The translations under genes were made by a program, and so were the position numbers. From contig JBIKMC010000221.1 in NCBI GenBank assembly GCA_044359405.1, positions 1 to 5,705 of the forward strand: DNA of 5,705 nt, read 5' to 3'. This stretch comes from SYIM01 sp044359405. Its GTDB lineage: Bacteria > Pseudomonadota > Gammaproteobacteria > Burkholderiales > Burkholderiaceae_E. Below the pieces are notes generated by a model that had not been told where the DNA came from, made no database searches, and saw nothing but the letters and a program-made list of their open reading frames with translations. Positions 1 through 5,380 of this stretch are shown here, one piece after another (within the stretch, counting starts at the first letter, position 1; every line of letters begins with the position of its first letter).

Positions 1-633
1 CTTGAAGTCAGCGACCGAGACGGTCTCACCCCAGGCGGTGAGCGTCTGGGTCTCAGGGTTAAACACAAAGTCGGACTCACTGGATTTGCCGGCGCAAACG
101 ACCGGAAACCCCAGCGTTCGGGCCCAGTCGACCAGGCCGATCAACAGACTGGGTTGGTCGCCGTCGACCGGCGAGTGAATCACACCGCGCTCTGCTGCCC
201 GCGCCGCAAGCTCAGGCCCCACGACGATTTCAGCCTCCTTGGTTGCCAGCACGACATGCTTACCCGCTTCGATGGCCGCCAGTGCGGTGGCCGCCGCAGC
301 GGCCGGATCACCGGTAGCCTCAAGCACGGCGGCGACCGGTAGCTGTGCCATGGTGGCGGCGTCGGAGACGATGGCGATCCGGCCTTGGGCGATCGCTGCC
401 TTGGCAAGCGCTGCATCAGCGCAGACCTGATACTGAGATTCGGTGAGCCCCGCTGCGGCTGCAGCGGACCTGGCGCGATCGGTGTCACGATCACAGATGG
501 CCGCGATTCGAATCGAGGGTGTGCGCAGCGACTGAGCCACGAAGGTGGCGCCAAACTCGCCCGCGCCGACCAGTCCGACTGCGAGGGCTTGTCCGGTTTG
601 GCCGTGGGCCTTAAGAATTGGAAAGATATTCAT
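1..633 (-). CDS. COG4091 / DRL-like NAD(P)-dependent oxidoreductase, N-terminal part (partial)
   Basis: The minus strand is open from ATG at 633 to the left edge: 211 codons with no stop, so the 3' end is missing. The protein has a Rossmann nucleotide-binding domain with GAGEFG at residues 23-28 and Asp48 at the end of the second strand (ICDRD), which favours NAD over NADP. It then has EATGDP (105-110), a GKHVVLATKEAE-type strand (124-135) and the signature DGDQP (157-161), followed by LIGLVDWARTLGF and VCAGKSSE. These match the homoserine-dehydrogenase-like family COG4091, whose members are about 430-450 residues and end in a SAF domain, here outside the window. The family includes DRL, a 1-deoxyxylulose-5-phosphate reductoisomerase substitute in Brucella, but most members have no known reaction. 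The start was chosen because homologues begin close to MNxxPxL; ATG at 648 and 672 are in frame alternatives. It is transcribed away from the TRAP operon. Family call is strong, substrate unknown. Confidence 0.87.
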   Translation of the reverse strand, partial: MNIFPILKAHGQTGQALAVGLVGAGEFGATFVAQSLRTPSIRIAAICDRDTDRARSAAAAAGLTESQYQVCADAALAKAAIAQGRIAIVSDAATMAQLPVAAVLEATGDPAAAAATALAAIEAGKHVVLATKEAEIVVGPELAARAAERGVIHSPVDGDQPSLLIGLVDWARTLGFPVVCAGKSSESDFVFNPETQTLTAWGETVSVADFK

Positions 634-653
634 ACGCGATTGTTGCATGGCCC

Positions 654-669
654 TTGATGAATCTGTCAA
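654..669. promoter_or_regulatory. Possible operator: imperfect inverted repeat TTGATGAATCTGTCAA
   Basis: TTGA and TCAA form a 4-base inverted repeat around an 8-base centre, and a CATG lies on each outer side (646-649 and 670-673). One arm contains the TTGACA that could be the -35 box of the minus-strand gene. A two-fold symmetric site here could bind a dimeric regulator such as a GntR- or LysR-type protein serving the divergent genes. The arms are short, no regulator gene is in the window, and a repeat this small can arise by chance. Confidence 0.2.
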
Positions 670-750
670 CATGACTTGCTCGCCTCGGAATGTCAGTCCC
701 CGACCGCCTGACGCCAAGCAGCGATGCCTTTGCTCAAGACAATAAATTTT

Positions 751-754
751 GGAG
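751..754 (+). promoter_or_regulatory. Ribosome binding site of dctP
   Basis: GGAG lies 9 bases before ATG at 764. It decides the start: an in-frame TTG at 749 would overlap this site and has no Shine-Dalgarno sequence of its own at a good distance, so the ATG is preferred. Confidence 0.7.
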
Positions 755-763
755 ACAACTTTC

Positions 764-1771
764 ATGACCGTGCAAACGTCAAATCGTCGTCAGATTCTCA
801 AAGCTGGTGCAGCAGGTCTTGCGGCCGTCACCGTACTGCCTGCTCGTGCGAATGTTGAGTTGAAGCTGACCCATCCGGCTGATGTGTCGCATCCGGTGCA
901 CATAGAGGCCGACAAGATGGTCAAGCGCATCGCAGAGCGCACCAACGGTCAGGTCAAGATCAACATCTTTCCAAACAATGCCCTGGGCTCGCCGGTTGAG
1001 ACCGCTCAGCAGACCAAGCTGGGCGCCATCGATATGATTTTGATGAACCCAGCCAATATTGAGGCGATGTCCAAGGCCGTTGGCGTCATCAATATTCCCT
1101 ACCAGTTCGACAGCTATGCCCATGCGCACAAAACTCTCGATGTGACGGCGCGCGACTGGTTGAGCAAACAACTGGCGGCTGCGGGGTTTTCCTGGATTGC
1201 CAATTTCGAATGGGGGTTTCGCGCCCTGTCCAACAGCCGCCGCGCCGTGAACCGTCCGGACGATGTCAAGGGGCTCAAGCTGCGTGTGCCGCCTGAGCTT
1301 GCCATCAAGGCTGCTTTTGAGGCCCTGGGCGCCAGTACACAGACCATTGCGTTCCAGGAGGTGTACCTGGCCCTGGCGAACAAGGCGGTTGACGGTCAGG
1401 ACAATCCCATTGGCACCACGTTCGCTGCCAAGTTTTTCGAGGTGCAAAGCCATGTCGCGCTCACGCGCCACATCTATACCTCAATCATGTTCGCTGCCAA
1501 TCCGCGTGCCTGGCAAGGCAAGCTGAACGATGCCCAGCGCAAGATCATCAGTGAAGAGGCGACGGTGGCGGGTGCGGCTGCCCGCAAAGGCGTTCAGGAT
1601 GCTGAAGAGTCCATGCTTGCACGCATGCAGCAAGCCGGTGTCGCCATCACGCGACCCGATGTGGCGCCATTTCGCGAGCGCATGGGGCCCGCCTATGAGG
1701 TCCTCAAGAAAAGCCTGGGCGATACGGTCTGGAATGAATGGACGCAGCTGGTGAACGCGGCCCGCGGCTGA
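764..1771 (+). CDS. dctP: TRAP transporter substrate-binding protein, DctP family
   Basis: This 335-residue protein is the periplasmic receptor of a TRAP transporter: it captures the solute and delivers it to the DctQM membrane unit. An N-terminal signal contains twin arginines (SNRRQILK, residues 6-13), a hydrophobic stretch and a likely cleavage site after ARA (27-29), so export may use the Tat route. The mature part has the DctP fold markers: GQVKINIFPNNALGS (62-76), the EWGFRALSNSRR segment (149-160), GLKLRVP with the conserved ligand-contacting Arg174, and FQEVYLALANKAVDGQDNP (197-215), where VDGQDNP matches the family VDGQENP motif. The length is normal (about 320-340). In characterised receptors Arg174's equivalent forms a salt bridge to the ligand carboxylate, so an organic or sugar acid is the likely ligand; the exact compound cannot be read from sequence. 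First gene of the operon, with dctM 36 bases downstream. Confidence 0.93.
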   Translation: MTVQTSNRRQILKAGAAGLAAVTVLPARANVELKLTHPADVSHPVHIEADKMVKRIAERTNGQVKINIFPNNALGSPVETAQQTKLGAIDMILMNPANIEAMSKAVGVINIPYQFDSYAHAHKTLDVTARDWLSKQLAAAGFSWIANFEWGFRALSNSRRAVNRPDDVKGLKLRVPPELAIKAAFEALGASTQTIAFQEVYLALANKAVDGQDNPIGTTFAAKFFEVQSHVALTRHIYTSIMFAANPRAWQGKLNDAQRKIISEEATVAGAAARKGVQDAEESMLARMQQAGVAITRPDVAPFRERMGPAYEVLKKSLGDTVWNEWTQLVNAARG

Positions 1772-1777
1772 TACCTG

Positions 1778-1800
1778 GCCTGTAACACCCGTTTTCAGGC
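1778..1800 (+). other. Small hairpin in the dctP-dctM gap covering the weak dctM ribosome binding site
   Basis: GCCTG (1778-1782) pairs with CAGGC (1796-1800), and inside it AAC (1784-1786) pairs with GTT (1791-1793) around an ACCC loop; a T/TT internal mismatch separates the two helices. The only Shine-Dalgarno-like bases before the dctM GTG start, AGG at 1797-1799, are inside the 3' arm. Such a structure could lower dctM translation or slow 3' decay of dctP mRNA, giving more receptor than permease. There is no T-run, so it is not a classical terminator. Structure read by eye, function inferred. Confidence 0.35.
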
Positions 1801-1807
1801 TTAGCCC

Positions 1808-3106
1808 GTGTTGCTCGCTGGTGTCCTGACGGCGGTCTGCCTCACGATTCTGCTGGGACTGCCGATTGCCGCGGCGCTCGCGCTGGTGGCGATCGGCGTC
1901 ATGGTAGTGACCGTAGGGCCAGACCTGCTGGTTATCTTCATGCAGCGTGCGTACGCGGCGACAACGTCATTTCCTCTGCTGGCCATACCGTTCTTTATTC
2001 TGGCTGGCAACCTGATGAATCTGGGCGGCACGACCGAACGTATCTTTGCCGTTGCCAATTTGCTGGTGGGCAAGGTCAGGGGTGGTCTGGCCCATGTGAA
2101 TGTCATTGGCAGCATGTTGTTCGCGGGCATGTCGGGCTCTGCGGTGGCTGACGCCGCTGGGCTGGGCGTGGTTGAGATTCGCGCCATGACACGTGAGGGT
2201 TTCTCCCCTGAGTACGCGGCCACCATCTCGGCTGTTTCGGCAACCATTGGGCCCATCATTCCGCCCAGCATCCCGTTTGTCATCTTCGGCAGTCTGGCCA
2301 ACGTCTCAGTCGGGGCATTGTTTCTGGCGGGTGTGGTACCAGGCCTGTTGCTGGGTCTGGGCCTGATGGCCGCTATAGCCATTGAGGCGCATCGGCGAAA
2401 ACTGCCGCGTTCATCAGGCTTTCCGGGCTGGTCACCAGCCCTGCGGACCATTTTTCGGGCGCTACCTGCACTGGCCCTTCCGCCACTTATCCTGGGTGCC
2501 ATTCTGGGCGGACTGGCCACACCCACCGAGGCCTCGGTGATCGCGGCGGGCTATGCCTTTATTTTGGGGCGTTTTGTGTACCGCGAGATTCGGGGGCGCG
2601 ATTTCTGGCGGGTAATGTGGGAAAGCGGTCGGCAAACCGCGCAGGTGATGATCATCATTGCCATGGCGGCGCCCTTCGGCTGGGTGCTGGTGCAGCAGCA
2701 GGTGCCCAATGCGATTCTTCAGGCCTTGATGGGTATCTCGCAAGAGCCCTGGGTCATTTTGCTGTTGGTTAATCTCGTATTGCTGTTCTTGGGCATGTTC
2801 CTGGAGACGATCGCCGTCATGATCATCGCCTACCCCATTCTGGCCCCCGTCATGGCAGAGATCGGCATCGACCCCATTCATTTCGGCGTCATTCTGGTGC
2901 TCAACATGATGATTGGGCTTGTAACGCCACCGGTGGGCCTGTGCCTGTACGTGGTGTCCGGCATCGCGCGCGCACCGATCGCAAGCATTGCCCGCGAGTT
3001 GGCGCCTTATCTGTTCGCGCTGATCGCGGTACTTATGTTGGTCACCTACGTGCCGGTCCTGTCAACCTGGCTGCCCAAACTTGTTGGGTTGGGCCAGGTA
3101 CGATGA
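1808..3106 (+). CDS. dctM: TRAP transporter large permease subunit, DctM family
   Basis: This 432-residue, strongly hydrophobic protein is the ion-driven transport subunit in the cytoplasmic membrane, moving the solute handed over by DctP with a sodium (or proton) gradient. It fits the family length (about 425-430 residues, about 12 membrane segments). Family motifs are in order: FPLLAIPFFILAGNLMN near the N-terminus, GSMLFAGMSGSAVADAAGLG from residue 101, the helical-hairpin motif IGPIIPPSIP (147-156), and TPPVGLCLYV (373-382) in the second repeat. The start is GTG at 1808, followed at once by TTG at 1811; both have only a weak AGG upstream at 1797-1799. The stop overlaps the dctQ start (ATGA), so translation of the two permease subunits is probably coupled. 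Large subunit before small subunit is the less common order. Confidence 0.94.
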   Translation: MLLAGVLTAVCLTILLGLPIAAALALVAIGVMVVTVGPDLLVIFMQRAYAATTSFPLLAIPFFILAGNLMNLGGTTERIFAVANLLVGKVRGGLAHVNVIGSMLFAGMSGSAVADAAGLGVVEIRAMTREGFSPEYAATISAVSATIGPIIPPSIPFVIFGSLANVSVGALFLAGVVPGLLLGLGLMAAIAIEAHRRKLPRSSGFPGWSPALRTIFRALPALALPPLILGAILGGLATPTEASVIAAGYAFILGRFVYREIRGRDFWRVMWESGRQTAQVMIIIAMAAPFGWVLVQQQVPNAILQALMGISQEPWVILLLVNLVLLFLGMFLETIAVMIIAYPILAPVMAEIGIDPIHFGVILVLNMMIGLVTPPVGLCLYVVSGIARAPIASIARELAPYLFALIAVLMLVTYVPVLSTWLPKLVGLGQVR

Positions 3107-3618
3107 GCGAATCGGCGATGTCACTGATACGAACACTCGATCAATCGGTTGCCAGGCTGTGTCGCTGGGTTGTCGTCTCGTGCCTGAGCGGCCTGTTCAT
3201 TCTGCTGAGCATGGGCATGCTTCAGCGTCTGTTTCCCGCGGTTCCGCTGACCGGTTACGACGAACTGGTTGAGATGCTGTTTGGCTGGATGACCTTCGCG
3301 GGCGCGCTCGCCCTTTGGCGCGAGGGGTCGCTGTATCGCGTCAACGCGCTGGACCGATTTCTGCCGCCCTTATTGAAGCGAGTCTGGTGGGCGCTGATAC
3401 ATCTGGGCATGCTTACAGTTGCGCTTGTGCTGGCCTGGATGGGCTGGCGCTTTATGCGCGAGTCGGGCGAAGTCACTCCGTTTCTGGGCTGGGACAAGGC
3501 CTGGTGGTACGGGGCGATGCCCTTGTGCGGCGCTTTTATGAGCGTTTACAGCCTGGTGGCCGTTGCCTGCACGCTACGCGGACACACAACACTGCATGAC
3601 ACGATGGATGGCTTATGA
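3103..3618 (+). CDS. dctQ: TRAP transporter small permease subunit, DctQ family
   Basis: This 171-residue membrane protein is the small subunit that pairs with DctM. Four hydrophobic segments are visible at about residues 23-41, 55-73, 92-112 and 133-155, as expected for DctQ. The conserved region between helices 1 and 2 is present: GYDELVEMLFGWMTFAGALA (51-70) followed by LWREGSLYRV (71-80), where family members carry a Glu, a Trp and a basic/Gly turn. ATG at 3103 is chosen because it makes the ATGA overlap with the dctM stop, has CCAGG a few bases upstream, and gives the normal size; the frame is open further upstream to 2941, but that would add 54 residues read from inside dctM that do not look like DctQ. 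ATG at 3118 is a less likely alternative. Its own stop overlaps the next gene by the same ATGA. Confidence 0.9.
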   Translation: MSESAMSLIRTLDQSVARLCRWVVVSCLSGLFILLSMGMLQRLFPAVPLTGYDELVEMLFGWMTFAGALALWREGSLYRVNALDRFLPPLLKRVWWALIHLGMLTVALVLAWMGWRFMRESGEVTPFLGWDKAWWYGAMPLCGAFMSVYSLVAVACTLRGHTTLHDTMDGL

Positions 3619-4385
3619 ACCGACTCAAGGATAAGGTGGCGATCATCACGGGTGGGGCTGGTGGAATCGGCGCGGCGACTGCAAAGCTGTTTTGTGAGGA
3701 AGGCGCACGAGTCGCGTTGGTTGATCTTCCGAGCTCGCCCCTGGCTGAGGTCGCGCAGGCTATTCGCGCGGCCTGTACCGGGTCATCAGTGCTGGAGGTA
3801 CCGGTTGATCTGGGCGAAGAGGCGGCGGCCAGCAGGGTGGCAGATCAGGTGTTGGGTCATTTTGGGCAGATTGATGTGCTGGTCAACAATGCAGGCGTTC
3901 GCGCCTATGAGCCGCTTGCTGAGGCCCAGGCCGAAACCTGGCACAGGATTCTTTCAGTCAATCTGCTCAGCTATGCGTATTTGACCCGGGCTTGTCTGCC
4001 CGCCCTTCGAGCCAGCGGCCAGGGGGCCATCGTCAACATTTCGTCAACCCATGCGATCAATCCCAGGGCCGGAATGGGGCAATACGACGTCGCCAAGGCG
4101 GGCATTTTGTCGATGACCCGCACGCTCGCCTTTGAAGAGGCTCAGCATGGCGTGCGCGTGAACGCGGTCTGTCCGGGGCTGACACTTACCCCATTTCATG
4201 TACGTCGTGCGGCCCCCAGCGGAAAGACCGAGCATGATCTGCGCACCGAAAAGGTCGACGTCAATCTGCAGCGGCGCTGGGCAGACCCGCGAGAGGTCGC
4301 CTGGCCGATTCTCTGGCTGGCATCTGAGGAGGCCTCCTTTATGACAGCGGCAACCCTGATGGTCGACGGAGGCACCCGGGTATGA
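3615..4385 (+). CDS. Classical short-chain dehydrogenase/reductase (SDR), probably NAD-dependent
   Basis: This 256-residue protein has the full set of classical SDR motifs: the cofactor loop TGGAGGIG (12-19), Asp37 after strand 2 (VDL), which favours NAD(H), NNAG (91-94), the structural Asn116 (SVNLL), and the catalytic Ser144, Tyr157 and Lys161 (ISS and YDVAK). PG at the end of strand 6 (CPGLTLTPF) and the C-terminal MVDGG complete the fold. It should oxidise an alcohol or hemiacetal, or reduce a carbonyl, in the cytoplasm. With a lactonase-type gene immediately downstream, the favoured inference is oxidation of an aldose, uronate or related compound to a lactone, as L-fucose dehydrogenase does next to L-fuconolactonase in Burkholderia. 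Substrate cannot be told from the sequence. Start ATG overlaps the dctQ stop; only a weak GGATGG (3606-3611) precedes it, so translation is probably coupled. Confidence 0.93.
   Translation: MNRLKDKVAIITGGAGGIGAATAKLFCEEGARVALVDLPSSPLAEVAQAIRAACTGSSVLEVPVDLGEEAAASRVADQVLGHFGQIDVLVNNAGVRAYEPLAEAQAETWHRILSVNLLSYAYLTRACLPALRASGQGAIVNISSTHAINPRAGMGQYDVAKAGILSMTRTLAFEEAQHGVRVNAVCPGLTLTPFHVRRAAPSGKTEHDLRTEKVDVNLQRRWADPREVAWPILWLASEEASFMTAATLMVDGGTRV
4368..4372 (+). promoter_or_regulatory. Ribosome binding site of the amidohydrolase gene, inside the SDR gene
   Basis: GGAGG lies 9 bases before ATG at 4382, within the codons for the SDR's C-terminal DGG. It is the best Shine-Dalgarno sequence in the operon and supports 4382 as the start, despite an N-terminal extension of about 20 residues before the first conserved motif. 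Confidence 0.6.
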
Positions 4386-5380
4386 GTAAAGCGCATCCTC
4401 AGACGATTCATGGTCGCTGGAATGATGACGCATCCGCGGTCACCCTGGTTGATGCCCATCACCATCTGTGGCTGCCGTGCACGGGTCGATATCCCTGGTT
4501 GAGCGATCATCCGGAGCCGAATTTTTTTCTGGGTAACTACGACGCGCTCAAGCAGGATTACATGCCTGAGCACTACAGGCGCGACGCCAGTCGTCACAAT
4601 GTTCTGGCTACGGTGCACTGCGAAGCCGAGTGGAATCGCGATGATCAGGTGGGTGAGACGCGCTGGCTGGTGGATGTTGCCCGTCGTGAGGGTTCGGTGG
4701 GTGGGCAGGCCCGTTTGCCCATGGCCATTGTGGCGCACGCCTGGTTTCACACGCCCAACTCGGCCGAGGTACTTGCGCGCCAGGCCAGCTTTCCCATGGT
4801 GCGTGGTATTCGATCAAAGCCTGTCACGTCGCTGTCGCCTGAATCCATGACGCCCGGTGCCCCCGGCACCATGCAGGATCCGCGTTGGCTTGAAGGCTTT
4901 GCGCGACTTGGGCAGCATGGCTTTTCATGGGACTTGCGGGTACCGTTTTGGCATTTGCCCGAGACCGCTGAAGTGGCTCGGCAGTTTCCGCACACTTCCA
5001 TCGTTCTCAACCATACCGGTTTTCCCTGGGACCGCAGCGAGGCTGGCCTGGCGGCCTGGCGTAAGGCGATGGCCGCTATCGCCGATTGCCCGAATGTGAT
5101 GCTCAAGGTGTCCGAATTCGGTCTCAAGGATCAGCCCTGGGAGTACGAGAGCAATCGCCGTATCGTTATTGAGGCAATCGATATCTTCGGCATCGAGCGC
5201 TGCATGTTTGCGAGCAACTACCCGGTGGCGGGATTACGGGTCGACAGCTACGATGTGTTGGTGACGTCGGTGGCCCGGATGATTGCGCATTTCTCGGCGG
5301 CGCAAAGACAGGCGTTTTTCGTGGATAACGCCGCCCGTTTCTACCGGCTGGGCGATCTCATGACGACTGCGGGTGTCTGA
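4382..5380 (+). CDS. Amidohydrolase-2 family (COG3618) hydrolase, lactonase-like
   Basis: This 332-residue protein belongs to the COG3618 branch of the amidohydrolase superfamily, TIM-barrel enzymes that mostly hydrolyse lactones (L-fuconolactonase, galactarolactone enzymes, LigI). VDAHHHLW (23-30) holds the HxH pair (His26, His28) at the end of strand 1, followed by the family's YPWL (37-40). Further markers are VHCEAEW with the ETRWL segment, GIRSKP (the family GIRxxP loop), and LNHTGFP with His211. The last barrel motif reads MFASNYPV (275-282): Asn279 stands where characterised relatives have the Asp of GSDWPV. I recall SNFPV-type members of this family, so the change may mark a subgroup rather than a dead enzyme. 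It overlaps the SDR stop by ATGA and is the last gene of the operon; its final 40 bases overlap a convergent gene. Lactone hydrolysis is inferred; the substrate is unknown. Confidence 0.88.
   Translation: MSKAHPQTIHGRWNDDASAVTLVDAHHHLWLPCTGRYPWLSDHPEPNFFLGNYDALKQDYMPEHYRRDASRHNVLATVHCEAEWNRDDQVGETRWLVDVARREGSVGGQARLPMAIVAHAWFHTPNSAEVLARQASFPMVRGIRSKPVTSLSPESMTPGAPGTMQDPRWLEGFARLGQHGFSWDLRVPFWHLPETAEVARQFPHTSIVLNHTGFPWDRSEAGLAAWRKAMAAIADCPNVMLKVSEFGLKDQPWEYESNRRIVIEAIDIFGIERCMFASNYPVAGLRVDSYDVLVTSVARMIAHFSAAQRQAFFVDNAARFYRLGDLMTTAGV

Larger units (their letters stand above)
634..763. promoter_or_regulatory. Divergent intergenic region between COG4091 gene and TRAP operon
   Basis: These 130 bases separate two genes transcribed away from each other, so promoters for both should lie here. 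An AT-rich patch (AATAAATTTT, 741-750) sits directly before the dctP ribosome binding site. On the minus strand TTGACA (669 down to 664) is a perfect -35 match, but the hexamers 16-18 bases further on (for example CAACAA) are poor -10 matches. I found no convincing -35/-10 pair for the plus strand and no sigma-54 site. No small ORF with a good ribosome binding site is seen. The promoter function is inferred from gene orientation. Confidence 0.55.

Noticed and set aside
180..554. Second minus-strand frame (124 codons) within the COG4091 gene
   Set aside because: Pro/Ser/Arg-rich product without motifs, in a different frame from the conserved Rossmann protein on the same strand.
779..1471. Long open frame (230 codons) on the minus strand inside dctP
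   Set aside because: Its product matches no family I recognise and it lies wholly opposite a gene with clear DctP motifs; GC-rich codon use leaves the antisense frame open.
1754..1768. CGCGGCCCGCGG repeat at the end of dctP as a terminator
   Set aside because: Stem of only about four pairs with no T-run, and it is coding sequence for the Ala-Ala-Arg-Gly tail.
1801..2526. 241-codon minus-strand open frame opposite dctM
   Set aside because: Low-complexity, Arg/Pro/Ala-rich product typical of the shadow of a hydrophobic gene; no ribosome binding site or family motif.
2941..3102. Upstream extension of dctQ to a GTG at 2941
   Set aside because: It would add 54 residues overlapping dctM that are unlike any DctQ N-terminus; the ATGA start at 3103 gives the normal size.
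4327..4338. Perfect 12-base palindrome AGGAGGCCTCCT, with an AGGAGG 8 bases before an in-frame ATG at 4341
   Set aside because: It lies in conserved SDR codons and an internal start would make only a 14-residue fragment; most likely chance.
4856..4870. Inverted repeat GGTGC-CCCCG-GCACC as a possible terminator or operator
   Set aside because: It is inside the hydrolase coding sequence (Gly-Ala-Pro-Gly-Thr codons), has only 5 pairs and no T-run.
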